Of a stretch of DNA of 64,000 nucleotides, positions 17,247 through 27,479 are shown one piece after another; the stretch's first letter is position 1, and each line of letters starts with the position of its first letter. A program made the translations under genes and the position numbers. Origin of the DNA: Cellulophaga fucicola (GTDB taxonomy: Bacteria > Bacteroidota > Bacteroidia > Flavobacteriales > Flavobacteriaceae); assembly GCF_900119145.1 (NCBI RefSeq), contig NZ_FPIY01000001.1:1178001-1242000 (forward strand). The letters run 5' to 3'. The notes beneath the pieces were generated by a model. It was not told where the DNA came from. It did no database searches and worked only from the letters and a program-made list of their open reading frames with translations.

Positions 17247-17382
17247 GCAAAAAACCCATACTTCTTATACTGCTAAATGGTTAAAATACATCAATTTTAA
17301 CATTTTATTACAATTTCCGAATGGACGTTTCTATATCTTTAGGCGGACTAATTTAACTAATCAACTCAAAAAGAAAACCGAT

Positions 17383-20340
17383 ATGAGAATACGACTCCTA
17401 TCGCTTGCCTTATTTTTGGCAAGTGCTACTATGTTTGCACAGGATTACTTCCCTACAAACTCTGGTGTAAAATCTAAAAACAACAATTACACCGCATTTA
17501 CTAATGCAAAAATCTTTGTTACGCCTACACAAATTGTAGAAAACGGAACACTACTTATTAAAAATGGTAAAGTAGTACAAGTAGGCAAAAGCGTGACTGT
17601 TCCTAAAAATTCTATTACAGTAGACTTAAAAGGTAAATCTATTTATCCATCTTTTATTGACATTTACTCGGACTTTGGAGTAACAAAACCAAAAGCTTCT
17701 GGTGGTAGATCTACACAGTATGAGGCTACAAGACACGGTTATTATTGGAACGACCATGTTATGCCAGAAAACAATGCGTTATCTGTTTTTAAGTTTGATG
17801 AAAAAAAAGCTGCTGAATACCAAAAAGCAGGTTTTGGTGTAGTAAACTCACACATACAAGATGGTATTGCACGTGGTACTGGTATACTTGTTACTTTAAA
17901 TGATGATGGCACAAACAGCGATCGTATTTTAGATGATAGATCTGCTCAGTATTTTTCTTTAACCAGAAGTGCGGTGAAAAATCAATCTTACCCATCTTCT
18001 TTAATGGGTTCATTAGCATTACTAAGACAAATGTATTCAGATGCAAACTGGTATGCTAACGGTAACAGCGATACTAAAGATTTATCTTTAGAAGCTTTAA
18101 ATAAGAACAAAGGTTTAGTTCAGATTTTTGAAGCTGGTGATAAAGGTCACGCTTTAAGAGCTGATAAAATTGGTGACGCAAACAACATACAATATGTAAT
18201 TTTAGCTGGTGGTAACGAGTACGAAAGTATTGCAGACATTAAAGCTACTAATGCTACGTACATTGTGCCTATTAATTTCCCAGATGCTTATGACGTTTCT
18301 AACCCATACCAAGCTGGTTATGTTTCTTTAGCAGATATGAGAGGTTGGAACCAAGCACCTTCTAATCCAAAAGTATTAGCAGATAATAATGTACCTTTTA
18401 CATTTACTACACACGATCTTAAATCTCCTGCTGCTTTTAAATCTAAATTACTAAAAGCTATTGCATATGGTTTGCCAAAAACTAAAGCATTAGAAGCTTT
18501 AACTACGGCACCTGCACAAATACTAGGGAAATCTAATCTAATAGGATCTTTACAAACTGGTAGTTATGCTAACTTTTTAATTACTTCTGGTGATGTTTTT
18601 GAAGAAAGCACTACGTTGTATGAAAACTGGATTCAGGGACAGAAAAACGTAATTACAGATAAAGACGTAAAAGATATTAGTGGTAACTATAGTTTAGCAA
18701 TTGACGGCACTACATATAAATTAGAGATTAAAGGTGCTGCAGACAAGCCATCTGCTACACTAAAGCAAGACTCTACAACAGTAAAATCTAAATTCTCTTA
18801 TAAAGAAGATTGGATAGATCTTTCTTTTGCTACTAATGAAGGAGAAAAGAGATATAGAATGACAGGAGTTGTTGCTCCAAATTCTGATAATATTAGCGGT
18901 AAGTTAGTTTTACCAAACGGAAACGAATCTACTTTTGTAGCTACTAAAACAGGAGATGTAGATAAAAAAAATAAAGATAAAAAAGAAAATAGTACGCCTG
19001 AGTTATTACCAATTACCTATCCTAATGTTGGGTATGGCTATACTACATTACCAAAACAAGAAAACATTTTATTTAAAAATGCTACTGTTTGGACAAGTGA
19101 AGCTGCTGGTATCTTAAAAAATACAGATGTACTAGTTAAAAAAGGAAAGATTGTAAAAATCGGAACTAATTTAAGTGCAGGTGGTGCAACTGTTGTAGAT
19201 GCTACAGGAAAGCACTTAACTGCTGGCATTATAGATGAACACTCACATATAGCTGGTTTAAGCATTAATGAAGGAGGCCAAAACTCTTCTGCGGAAGTAA
19301 AGATGGAAGATGTAGTAGATAATGAAGATGTAGACATTTACCGTAATCTTGCTGGTGGTGTAACATCTATTCAATTATTACATGGATCTGCAAACCCAAT
19401 TGGTGGGCGTTCTGCGTTATTAAAATTAAAATGGGGACAAAGTGCAGATGAAATGATTTATGACAACTCTCCTAAGTACATAAAATTTGCTTTAGGTGAA
19501 AACGTAAAACAATCTAACTGGGGTAGTCGTTCTCGTTTTCCACAAACAAGAATGGGTGTAGAACAAATGTTTATAGATTATTTTCAGCGTGGTAAAGAGT
19601 ATGATGAAAAGAAGAAAAGCGGACAACCATTTAGATATGATGAAGAAATGGAAGTTATTGCCGAAATTATTAATGGCGAACGTTTTATTAGTTGTCACTC
19701 TTACGTACAATCAGAAATTAATATGTTAATGAAGATTGCGGAGAAATTTAACTTTAGAGTAAATACTTTTACGCATATTTTAGAAGGTTATAAGGTTGCA
19801 GATAAAATGAAAGAACACGGTGCTGGTGCATCTACCTTTAGTGACTGGTGGGCTTACAAATACGAAGTTAACGATGCAATACCATACAATGCTGCAATAA
19901 TGCAAAGTCAAGGTATTACTGTAGCTATTAATAGTGATGATGCCGAAATGTCTAGAAGATTAAATCAAGAAGCTGCTAAGACTGTAAAGTACGGAAATAT
20001 GACTGAGCTAGAAGCTTGGAAAATGGTTACTATTAATCCTGCTAAATTATTACACCTAGATAATCGTGTAGGAAGTATTAAAGAAGGTAAAGATGCAGAT
20101 TTAGTTCTTTGGAACAATAACCCTTTATCTGTATATGCAAAAGCAGAAAAGACATTAATAGAAGGTGTTGTTTATTTTGATTTAGAAAAAGACAAGCAGC
20201 AAAGAGAAGCTATTAAAGAAGAAAGAAATAAGCTTATTTCTATGATGCTAGAAGAAAAAGAAGGTGGCAAACCAACGCAAAAGCCTATTATGAAACAAAA
20301 ACCAAAGTTCCATTGTGATACTATGGATACTGAGTGGTAA
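17383..20340 (+). CDS. Secreted double amidohydrolase-like protein
   Basis: 985 residues from the ATG at 17383, chosen because it begins a clear signal peptide (MRIRLLSLALFLASATMFAQ); 60 upstream in-frame residues have no such features. It contains two tandem amidohydrolase-like regions. The second (about 580-950) keeps DEHSHIAG with the HxH metal pair, later CHSYVQSEI, FTHILEG and INSDDAEMSRR, so it may be active. In the first (about 25-430) the HxH position reads IDIYSDFG, so metal binding there seems lost. A beta-rich segment (~435-555) joins them. The resemblance is to imidazolonepropionase-like exported enzymes; substrate unknown. Confidence 0.85.
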   Translation: MRIRLLSLALFLASATMFAQDYFPTNSGVKSKNNNYTAFTNAKIFVTPTQIVENGTLLIKNGKVVQVGKSVTVPKNSITVDLKGKSIYPSFIDIYSDFGVTKPKASGGRSTQYEATRHGYYWNDHVMPENNALSVFKFDEKKAAEYQKAGFGVVNSHIQDGIARGTGILVTLNDDGTNSDRILDDRSAQYFSLTRSAVKNQSYPSSLMGSLALLRQMYSDANWYANGNSDTKDLSLEALNKNKGLVQIFEAGDKGHALRADKIGDANNIQYVILAGGNEYESIADIKATNATYIVPINFPDAYDVSNPYQAGYVSLADMRGWNQAPSNPKVLADNNVPFTFTTHDLKSPAAFKSKLLKAIAYGLPKTKALEALTTAPAQILGKSNLIGSLQTGSYANFLITSGDVFEESTTLYENWIQGQKNVITDKDVKDISGNYSLAIDGTTYKLEIKGAADKPSATLKQDSTTVKSKFSYKEDWIDLSFATNEGEKRYRMTGVVAPNSDNISGKLVLPNGNESTFVATKTGDVDKKNKDKKENSTPELLPITYPNVGYGYTTLPKQENILFKNATVWTSEAAGILKNTDVLVKKGKIVKIGTNLSAGGATVVDATGKHLTAGIIDEHSHIAGLSINEGGQNSSAEVKMEDVVDNEDVDIYRNLAGGVTSIQLLHGSANPIGGRSALLKLKWGQSADEMIYDNSPKYIKFALGENVKQSNWGSRSRFPQTRMGVEQMFIDYFQRGKEYDEKKKSGQPFRYDEEMEVIAEIINGERFISCHSYVQSEINMLMKIAEKFNFRVNTFTHILEGYKVADKMKEHGAGASTFSDWWAYKYEVNDAIPYNAAIMQSQGITVAINSDDAEMSRRLNQEAAKTVKYGNMTELEAWKMVTINPAKLLHLDNRVGSIKEGKDADLVLWNNNPLSVYAKAEKTLIEGVVYFDLEKDKQQREAIKEERNKLISMMLEEKEGGKPTQKPIMKQKPKFHCDTMDTEW

Positions 20341-20369
20341 ACCTAATAGACAACATAAAAATAACAGAA

Positions 20370-21665
20370 ATGAAAAAAATTATATATATACTGATAGTAG
20401 TTTGCTTTACCGCAAATGGTTTTGCACAACAAACACCTGCTAGTCCACAGACAGAAGCAATTACCATAGAAGGTGCTATTGCACATTTAGGAGATGGTAC
20501 AGTTATAGAAAATTCTCTAATAATGTTTGAAGGTGGTAAAATTACCTTTGTAGGAGATGCAAAAATGAAAATTGCTCGTAAAGGGCAAATTATAGATGCT
20601 AAAGGAAAACACGTATACCCAGGTTTTATAGCTGCCTGTACTGTTTTAGGTTTGGTAGAAGTAGATGCTGTAAGAGCTAGTGATGACCAAGAAGAAATTG
20701 GCGGGATGATACCACACGTTAGAAGTATTATTGCTTACAACTCGGAATCTAAAGTTATAGAAAGTATGCGTCCAAACGGCGTACTTATGGCACAAATAGC
20801 TCCTAGAGGTGGTGTTATACCTGGTACATCTTCTGTTGTACAGTTAGATGCTTGGAACTGGGAAGATGCGGCTGTAAAAACGGATGACGGAATACATTTA
20901 CACTGGCCAAATAGCTACAGAAGAGGTCGTTGGTGGCTAGGTGAAGACAGAGGTATGCAGCCAAATAAAAAATACAAAGAGAATATAACTAGTATTGTAG
21001 ATTTTATAGTAAATGCAAAAGCTTATAACAAAACAACAGCTAAACCATACCACCAAGAATATGCTGCTATGGAAGGTTTGTTTTCTGGAGACCAGAAATT
21101 ATATGTTTACGCAGATGGCGAAAAAGAAATTATTGATGCTATTACTACTTTAAAAGAAAACAATATTAAAAATGTTGTTTTAGTAGGAGGTTACAATGCA
21201 TACAAAATAACAGATTTTCTTAAGAAAAATGATATCCCAGTATTGGTAAGAGCAATGCATAATTTACCAAGTAATAATGATGATGATTACGATTTACCAT
21301 ATAAAATGGCAAAACTATTAACAGATGGTGGATTATTAGTTGGTATCCAGAATAATGGCGAAGCTAATTTCCAGAACAGAAACTTACCTTTTTATGCAGG
21401 TCAGGCTGTTGCTTACGGAATGGAAAAAGAAGCTGCTTTGCAATTAATTACAAACAATACTGCAAAGATTTTAGGAATTGATAAAACCCACGGTACACTA
21501 GCTGTTGGTAAAAGCGCAACTTTATTTATATCTGAAGGTGATGCTTTAGAAATGCGTACCAACAAATTAAACAAAGCCTTTATAGATGGTAGAGATGTGT
21601 CTTTAGAAACACACCAAACCGAATTATACAAAAGGTATATGGGTAAATACAACAGAGGAGAATAA
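20370..21665 (+). CDS. Secreted amidohydrolase-like protein lacking the HxH motif
   Basis: 431 residues from the ATG at 20370, the start of the signal peptide (MKKIIYILIVVCFTANGFAQ). Earlier in-frame codons overlap the previous gene. The fold pattern is amidohydrolase-like: a small beta domain with AIAHLGDGTVIENSLIMFEG, then VYPGFIAACTVLGLVEV where active members have HxH, and LGIDKTHGTLAVGKSATLFI at the C-terminal composite domain. The catalytic metal site appears missing. It follows the large amidohydrolase closely and may form a complex with it (inference). A strong terminator follows. Confidence 0.83.
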   Translation: MKKIIYILIVVCFTANGFAQQTPASPQTEAITIEGAIAHLGDGTVIENSLIMFEGGKITFVGDAKMKIARKGQIIDAKGKHVYPGFIAACTVLGLVEVDAVRASDDQEEIGGMIPHVRSIIAYNSESKVIESMRPNGVLMAQIAPRGGVIPGTSSVVQLDAWNWEDAAVKTDDGIHLHWPNSYRRGRWWLGEDRGMQPNKKYKENITSIVDFIVNAKAYNKTTAKPYHQEYAAMEGLFSGDQKLYVYADGEKEIIDAITTLKENNIKNVVLVGGYNAYKITDFLKKNDIPVLVRAMHNLPSNNDDDYDLPYKMAKLLTDGGLLVGIQNNGEANFQNRNLPFYAGQAVAYGMEKEAALQLITNNTAKILGIDKTHGTLAVGKSATLFISEGDALEMRTNKLNKAFIDGRDVSLETHQTELYKRYMGKYNRGE

Positions 21666-21680
21666 ACTGTTGTAATAATT

Positions 21681-21720
21681 AAAAAAGCCGTCTAAAACAA
21701 ATGTTTTAGACGGCTTTTTT
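21681..21720. terminator. Bidirectional terminator after the amidohydrolase pair
   Basis: An 18-bp perfect hairpin (arms 21681-21698 and 21703-21720, 4-nt loop) has As and Ts at its base. It lies between convergent genes. Confidence 0.92.
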
Positions 21721-21745
21721 AATACCATTATTTTCTATTACTTGC

Positions 21746-22555
21746 TTATTCTTGTATTTTACCTTCTACAAAAACTGCTGCTTTAGGCTTAGCAAAAAAT
21801 GAAGCAGACTTAGCTTCTTTAGTTACTGTAACATTCTCAAAAGGAACTGTATTTCTTAATCCTTTAATAACACCATCTTCAGAAGTGTGCCAGCTAATAG
21901 ACTTTGGCAATACTAAACCGTTTACGGTTTGCCAGTCGTTATAATGTATCCAACTATAGTTATTAGATGTTTCTCCGCTTCTGTAACTAACACTATACCC
22001 CAACCAAGCCATTTGTTTTGTTTCTGGATCAAAATGTATAAAATATAAATCCTTGTAAGATGCTCCTACCCCTGGATTATAACTAATTTTAACTCCTGGA
22101 TAACTCTTACCCTCATATACTACATCTTCAGTTTCTCCGTAAACAATACCATCATCTGCTAATACAAAAGGCATTGCATAAAAGTAAAACATAAGATTAT
22201 GATAAAATACAGCATCACCTTTATAAGTACCTTCTGTATCTAATAACCAAGTTTTTGCACCATCATGACCAATAGTGTAAGCAGCTGTTTCTATTTTATC
22301 TTCTCTAGTTTTTAAATTAACAGTATGTGTTTCTTTTGCATCTGGCTTAGGAATATCAAAAGTTAAAGTACCCATATTTTTCCAAGTATCTAACCCTCCG
22401 TGAGCTTTAAAAACCTCTTGTAATTCTTCAGGATAATTAGATGTAACTACTGCTACCTTTTCTTCGTTTTTTACTTCTTCTTTTGTTGTTTCTTTTTTCT
22501 CTTGCTTACAAGAAATAAAGAAAACAGAAAATACCATTAATGCTAAATACTTCAT
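21746..22555 (-). CDS. DUF6503 family lipoprotein
   Basis: 269 residues. The signal peptide ends at lipobox ISC (Cys 16), followed by a Lys/Glu-rich linker to about residue 38. The mature domain starts with AHGGLDTWKNMGTLTFDI and contains many aromatic beta-strand stretches (LYFIHFDPETKQMAWLGY, YSWIHYNDWQ). This agrees with DUF6503, a Bacteroidota lipoprotein family whose fold resembles outer-membrane lipoprotein carriers of the LolA/LolB type. The function is not known. It is monocistronic and divergent from the TrmH-type gene. Confidence 0.82.
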   Translation of the reverse strand: MKYLALMVFSVFFISCKQEKKETTKEEVKNEEKVAVVTSNYPEELQEVFKAHGGLDTWKNMGTLTFDIPKPDAKETHTVNLKTREDKIETAAYTIGHDGAKTWLLDTEGTYKGDAVFYHNLMFYFYAMPFVLADDGIVYGETEDVVYEGKSYPGVKISYNPGVGASYKDLYFIHFDPETKQMAWLGYSVSYRSGETSNNYSWIHYNDWQTVNGLVLPKSISWHTSEDGVIKGLRNTVPFENVTVTKEAKSASFFAKPKAAVFVEGKIQE

Positions 22556-22638
22556 TTTTTAAATTTTTAGTTTTTAAGTTAACTGCTTATTAAGTTACAA
22601 TTCGTCGTACTCCAGTAACATAGTTTACAATATTACAT

Positions 22639-22646
22639 TACTTTTG
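22639..22646 (+). promoter_or_regulatory. -7 element close to the RNA methyltransferase start
   Basis: TACTTTTG matches TAnnTTTG, and the ATG at 22652 is only 5 nt past it, again implying a leaderless or nearly leaderless mRNA. A TTT rather than TTG sits at the -33 position. Confidence 0.5.
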
Positions 22647-22651
22647 TATTA

Positions 22652-23455
22652 ATGAATACATTTAAGCAAATTACTAGCCTACAGAATCCGTTAATTAAGA
22701 AAACTTTAGTACTTAAAGATAAGTCTAGAGAGCGTAAAAAAAGTGGTCTTTTTGTCTTAGAAGGTGTAAGAGAACTACAACTTGCCTTAAAAGGAAACTA
22801 TAGTATTGAGACTTTATTTTTTTGTGAAAATTTAATCTCAAAAGAAACTGTAATCAACCTAACAAAAAATAACACAACAGCAGAGGTTATAGAAATTACA
22901 TTAGATGTTTACCAAAAAATAGCATACAGAGCTACAACAGAAGGTGTTATGGCTCTTGTAAAATCTAAAGAACACAACCTTGATAGTTTACATTTTTCTA
23001 CTAAAAAACCATTAATTTTAGTTGCAGAAGCTCCAGAAAAACCAGGTAATATTGGTGCGCTATTACGTACTGCAGATGCTGCTAATTTAGATGCAGTAAT
23101 AATAGCTAATCCAAAAACAGATTTATACAACCCTAATATTATACGCTCTAGTGTTGGTTGTGTTTTTACAAATAAAATTGCAACAGGTAACACAACAGAA
23201 ATAATAGCGTTTTTAAAAGAGCATAATATTGCTACCTATTGTGCTGCATTAACTGCTTCCAAAGCATACACAAAGGTAGATTACGCAGAAAGCTCCGCTA
23301 TTGTTGTTGGTACAGAAGCTACAGGATTATCTAACGAGTGGCTAAACAACTCTACCCAAAACATAATTATACCTATGGAAGGGCAAATAGATTCTATGAA
23401 TGTTTCTGTTGCTGCTGCTATAGTTATTTTTGAAGCTAAACGACAAAGAAGTTAG
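22652..23455 (+). CDS. TrmH/SpoU family RNA 2'-O-methyltransferase
   Basis: 267 residues. A small N-terminal substrate-binding domain (~1-105) precedes the SPOUT knotted methyltransferase domain. Its motif 1 is EKPGNIGALLRTADAANLDA with the catalytic Arg, motif 2 is VVGTEATGLSNEWL, and motif 3 is IIPMEGQIDSMNVSVAAAI, which makes the SAM-binding knot. The family methylates ribose in rRNA or tRNA using S-adenosylmethionine. The domain order resembles TsnR/RlmB-type enzymes, but which nucleotide is modified cannot be read here. Confidence 0.9.
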   Translation: MNTFKQITSLQNPLIKKTLVLKDKSRERKKSGLFVLEGVRELQLALKGNYSIETLFFCENLISKETVINLTKNNTTAEVIEITLDVYQKIAYRATTEGVMALVKSKEHNLDSLHFSTKKPLILVAEAPEKPGNIGALLRTADAANLDAVIIANPKTDLYNPNIIRSSVGCVFTNKIATGNTTEIIAFLKEHNIATYCAALTASKAYTKVDYAESSAIVVGTEATGLSNEWLNNSTQNIIIPMEGQIDSMNVSVAAAIVIFEAKRQRS

Positions 23456-23499
23456 GATTCACTATTTTTACATACCAAACCACCACTAATAACCATTAT

Positions 23500-24726
23500 A
23501 TGAATATCTTATTTTATGTTATACTGGCTATTATTCTACTACAATTTACCATAGATGCGGTAGTAGATTATTTAAATGCTAAAAAATTTAAAGAAGCTGT
23601 ACCTAAAGAATTAGATGGTATTTTTAACGAAGAAGAGTATAAAAAATCTCAACGTTACAAAACTGCTAATTATAGATTTGGTCTATTTTCTGGTACGTTC
23701 TCTTTATTATTAACACTATCTTTTTTAATCTTTGGAGGTTTTGGTTGGGTAGATAGCATTGCGCGTAGCATAACGGACAACCCTATTTTAATAGCCATTG
23801 TATTTTTTGCAATTGTAATGATTGGTAGTAGCGTATTAAATGTACCATTAGCATATTACAGCACTTTTGTTATAGAAGAAAAGTTTGACTTTAATAAAAG
23901 CACAAAAAAATTATTCTTTATAGACCTTTTAAAAAGCTGGATTTTAACTGCTATTATTGGTGGTGCATTATTAACACTTGTAATTTGGTTTTACAATTGG
24001 GCTGGTACTAATTTTTGGATATACGCTTGGGCAGCTATTGCAATTATTTCTGTATTTATGAATATGTTTTATAGCAAACTAATTGTACCTCTTTTTAACA
24101 AACAAAAACCTTTAGAAAATGGCTCTCTTAAAACTAAAATTGAAGAATACGCTAAGAAAGTTGGTTTTGAATTACAGAATATTTTTATAATAGATGGTTC
24201 TAAAAGATCTACAAAAGCAAATGCTTATTTCTCTGGCTTTGGAAAGCAAAAAAGAATTACATTGTATGACACTCTTGTAAAAGATTTAGATGAAGAGGAG
24301 ATTATTGCCGTTTTAGCGCACGAGGTTGGTCATTACAAACGTAGACATATTCTATTTAACTTAACGGCTTCAATTATATTAACAGGGCTTACTTTATACA
24401 TTTTATCAATCTTTATTAATAACCCAGATATATCTTTAGCTATAGGCGTATCTGTACCAAGTTTCCATGCTGCATTAATTGGTTTTGGTATACTATATAG
24501 CCCAATATCAGAAATTACTAACTTAATAATGAACTACTTATCTAGAAAGTTTGAGTACCAAGCAGATGATTACGCTAAAAAAACCTATGCACACACCCCA
24601 TTGATTACATCGTTAAAAAAACTATCTAAAACTAGTTTAAGCAACCTTACGCCACACCCTGCATATGTTTTCATGAATTATTCTCACCCTACTCTTTTAG
24701 ACAGAATTAATAATTTAAAAAAATAA
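23500..24726 (+). CDS. M48 family zinc metalloprotease, Ste24/CAAX prenyl protease-like
   Basis: 408 residues with about seven membrane segments. The zinc site is AHEVGHYKRRH (HExxH) near residue 275, with the third ligand Glu in SRKFEYQADDYA. The full-length Ste24 architecture (N-terminal helices, catalytic loop, C-terminal helices and cytoplasmic tail) is preserved. Bacteria generally lack CAAX-prenylated proteins, so the likely role is membrane-protein quality control, as for HtpX. It lies 44 nt after the methyltransferase gene and 43 nt before rel. Confidence 0.92.
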   Translation: MNILFYVILAIILLQFTIDAVVDYLNAKKFKEAVPKELDGIFNEEEYKKSQRYKTANYRFGLFSGTFSLLLTLSFLIFGGFGWVDSIARSITDNPILIAIVFFAIVMIGSSVLNVPLAYYSTFVIEEKFDFNKSTKKLFFIDLLKSWILTAIIGGALLTLVIWFYNWAGTNFWIYAWAAIAIISVFMNMFYSKLIVPLFNKQKPLENGSLKTKIEEYAKKVGFELQNIFIIDGSKRSTKANAYFSGFGKQKRITLYDTLVKDLDEEEIIAVLAHEVGHYKRRHILFNLTASIILTGLTLYILSIFINNPDISLAIGVSVPSFHAALIGFGILYSPISEITNLIMNYLSRKFEYQADDYAKKTYAHTPLITSLKKLSKTSLSNLTPHPAYVFMNYSHPTLLDRINNLKK

Positions 24727-24769
24727 TTTTTGTTGATTATTCTGAAACTTTAATGTAATTTTAGTTCAT

Positions 24770-26974
24770 ATGACGGAAGCAGAAATAGAAAAAGAAAATA
24801 AAGAAATTACACGCCAGTATAAAGAATTGCTGCGCGTTAGCTATCTAACACTTTCTGATGAAGATAAAAAACTAATTAGATCTGCGTTCGAGATTGCTGT
24901 GGATGCACACAAAGATCAACGTAGAAAATCTGGCGAAGCTTATATTTTTCATCCTATAGCGGTAGCTAGAATTGTAGCTTCCGAGATTGGTTTAGATGCT
25001 GTTTCTATTGCTTCTGCCCTATTGCATGATGTTGTAGAAGACACTGAATATACATTGGCAGACATAGAACGTATGTTTGGCGAAACGGTAGCTAAAATTG
25101 TAGACGGCTTAACTAAAATTGCTCACCTAAAAAAAGATATGAATGTATCTCAACAGGCAGAGAATTTTAGAAAAATGCTATTAACTTTAAATGATGACGT
25201 TAGAGTTATTATTATAAAAATTGCAGACCGTTACCACAATATGCTTACTATGGATTCTATGCCAGAGCATAAGCAGTTAAAAATAGCTTCTGAAACATTA
25301 TACATTTACGCTCCTCTTGCTCATAGAATTGGGTTATATAATATTAAAACTGAATTAGAAGATTTAAGTTTAAAATATACAGAGCCCGAAGTCTACAACG
25401 ATATTCAGAGTAAAATTGAAGAAACAAAAGAAGAGCAACAAGAATATATAGACTCTTTTTCGCACACCATACAAGATTCTTTAGACAAAGAAGGTTTAAA
25501 TTATACCATTAAAGGCAGAATGAAATCTATCTTTTCTATTCGTAGAAAAATGAAGGTTCAGAATGTACCTTTTGATGAGATTTATGACAAATTTGCTATT
25601 CGTATAATTTATAAGTCAGATAAGGCTAATGAAAAGTTTTTGGCTTGGAAAATTTATTCTGTAGTTACAGATAATTTCACTCCAAACCCCGTACGTTTAA
25701 GAGATTGGATTTCTTCTCCTAAATCTACTGGTTACGAGGCCTTGCATATTACAGTAATGGGACCAGATGCCAAATGGGTAGAAGTGCAAATACGTAGTGA
25801 GCGTATGCACGAAATTGCAGAAAAAGGATATGCTGCTCATTTTAAATATAAACACGGAGAACAAAAAGAACAAGGTATAGAGATTTGGTTAAATAGACTG
25901 CAAGAAGCATTAGAAAATGCAAATACCAATGCTGTAGACTTTGTAGAAGAATTTAAGTTAAACTTATACTCTAAAGAAATATTTGTTTTTACACCACAAG
26001 GAGATTTAAAGTCTATGCCTAAAGGAGCCACTTCTTTAGACTTTGCGTTTCATATACACTCAGAGGTTGGTTTAAAAACAAGAGGTACAAAGGTAAATGG
26101 TAAATTAGTACCATTAAATACCATTTTACATAGTGGTGACCAGGTAGAGGTTATTACATCAGAAAAAAGTAAACCTAACCAAAGTTGGTTAGATTATGCT
26201 ACTACGGCACGTGCAAGATCTAAAATTAAATCTTCTTTAAGAGAAGAGAAAAAAGAAGTTGCAGAAGATGGTAAAGAAATATTACGTCGTAAGCTAAAAT
26301 CTCAGAAAATTAGTTTTAATGAGGATACCATTAATAAAATGGTGTACCATTTTAAATTAAAAACTAGTTTAGATTTATTTTACAGAGTAGCTACCGGTTC
26401 TATAGACAATACACAGATAAAAGATTTTGCATCGTCATATAGTAATGCTTTTATTAGTTTCTTTAAAAATAGAATTAGAAGAACTCCTTCTCAAGAAAAT
26501 ATAGATAAGGAAGAAATTACGGCAAAATATGATCAGCTAGTTTTTGGTAAAGAAGAAGAAAAACTAAAGTACAAACTGTCTCAATGTTGTAACCCAATTC
26601 CTGGAGATGATGTGTTTGGTTTTATTAGTGTAACAGAAGGTATAAAAGTACACACTAAAAACTGTCCAAATGCCATATCTTTGCAATCTAATTACGCTTA
26701 TAGAATTATACAGGCTAAATGGATAGATTCTTCTCAGCAAGAGTTTACGGCAAACGTTCAATTAACAGGTATAGACAATATTGGAATTATTAGTGACCTT
26801 ACAACAATTATTTCTCAACAAATGCATGTAAACATGAGAAGTGTTAACTTTAGTACTGATGGCGGTACTTTCTCGGGAAAAATATCTGTTGTAGTTAAAA
26901 ATAATTCCATCTTAATTAAGCTTATTAACAATTTAAAGAAAATTAACGGTATAGATAAAGTAGTAAGGATTTAA
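24770..26974 (+). CDS. rel: Bifunctional (p)ppGpp synthetase/hydrolase, RelA/SpoT family
   Basis: 734 residues in the full Rel layout. The HD hydrolase domain has H47, H61 and LLHDVVEDT (84-92). The synthetase domain (~240-370) has YDKFAIRIIY, GYEALHITV and VEVQIRSERMHEIAEKGYAAH. A TGS domain (~405-465) contains FVFTPQGDLKSMPKGAT. A ribosome-contacting zinc-finger-like segment, CCNPIPGDDVFGFISVTEG, is followed by a C-terminal ACT domain. Both active sites look intact, so it can make and degrade the stringent alarmone. Confidence 0.95.
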   Translation: MTEAEIEKENKEITRQYKELLRVSYLTLSDEDKKLIRSAFEIAVDAHKDQRRKSGEAYIFHPIAVARIVASEIGLDAVSIASALLHDVVEDTEYTLADIERMFGETVAKIVDGLTKIAHLKKDMNVSQQAENFRKMLLTLNDDVRVIIIKIADRYHNMLTMDSMPEHKQLKIASETLYIYAPLAHRIGLYNIKTELEDLSLKYTEPEVYNDIQSKIEETKEEQQEYIDSFSHTIQDSLDKEGLNYTIKGRMKSIFSIRRKMKVQNVPFDEIYDKFAIRIIYKSDKANEKFLAWKIYSVVTDNFTPNPVRLRDWISSPKSTGYEALHITVMGPDAKWVEVQIRSERMHEIAEKGYAAHFKYKHGEQKEQGIEIWLNRLQEALENANTNAVDFVEEFKLNLYSKEIFVFTPQGDLKSMPKGATSLDFAFHIHSEVGLKTRGTKVNGKLVPLNTILHSGDQVEVITSEKSKPNQSWLDYATTARARSKIKSSLREEKKEVAEDGKEILRRKLKSQKISFNEDTINKMVYHFKLKTSLDLFYRVATGSIDNTQIKDFASSYSNAFISFFKNRIRRTPSQENIDKEEITAKYDQLVFGKEEEKLKYKLSQCCNPIPGDDVFGFISVTEGIKVHTKNCPNAISLQSNYAYRIIQAKWIDSSQQEFTANVQLTGIDNIGIISDLTTIISQQMHVNMRSVNFSTDGGTFSGKISVVVKNNSILIKLINNLKKINGIDKVVRI

Positions 26975-26983
26975 AATTTACAC

Positions 26984-26991
26984 TACATTTG
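26984..26991 (+). promoter_or_regulatory. -7 element for the Fur-family gene and purA
   Basis: TACATTTG matches TAnnTTTG and lies 25 nt before the ATG at 27017. It indicates that the Fur-family gene and purA can be transcribed apart from rel. Confidence 0.45.
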
Positions 26992-27016
26992 CAAACCGAA
27001 AAGCTGTAGAAATACT

Positions 27017-27466
27017 ATGGGTAGTAACAAAAATCAAGACATTGTAAAGAATGTCTTCACGACTTTTTTAGAAGAAAACGGACACAGAAAAACTCCCGAA
27101 CGCTACGCTATACTCCAAGAAATTTACGAAAGTGAAGATCATTTTGATATAGAATCTCTCTATATTAAGATGAAAAACAAAAACTATAGAGTAAGTAGAG
27201 CAACCTTATACAACACTATTGAACTTTTATTAGGTTGCAAATTGGTACGTAAGCACCAATTTGGGAAAAACCAAGCTCAGTATGAAAAATCGTATTTTGA
27301 TAGACAACATGATCATGTTATACTAACAGATACAGGTGAGGTAATGGAGTTTTGTGACCCTAGAATACAGTCTATCAAGAAAACAATAGAAGAAGTGTTT
27401 GACATTAAAATAACAAACCATTCACTATACTTCTACGGAACAAAAAATAAAAAAGAGAACAACTAA
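27017..27466 (+). CDS. Fur family transcriptional regulator
   Basis: 149 residues. A winged-helix DNA-binding domain ([38 protein letters not shown]) is followed by a dimerisation domain with the metal-ligand stretch [19 protein letters not shown]. The C-terminal half has no CxxC zinc site of classical Fur. This leaves Fur versus PerR/Zur assignment open. It is 13 nt upstream of purA, a common flavobacterial arrangement, so the two are cotranscribed. Confidence 0.9.
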   Translation: MGSNKNQDIVKNVFTTFLEENGHRKTPERYAILQEIYESEDHFDIESLYIKMKNKNYRVSRATLYNTIELLLGCKLVRKHQFGKNQAQYEKSYFDRQHDHVILTDTGEVMEFCDPRIQSIKKTIEEVFDIKITNHSLYFYGTKNKKENN

Positions 27467-27479
27467 CCAATTACAACTA

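Noticed and set aside
17203-17382. 60-residue extension of the large amidohydrolase overlapping the DUF3810 gene
   Set aside because: It lacks features and would bury the clear signal peptide that starts at 17383.
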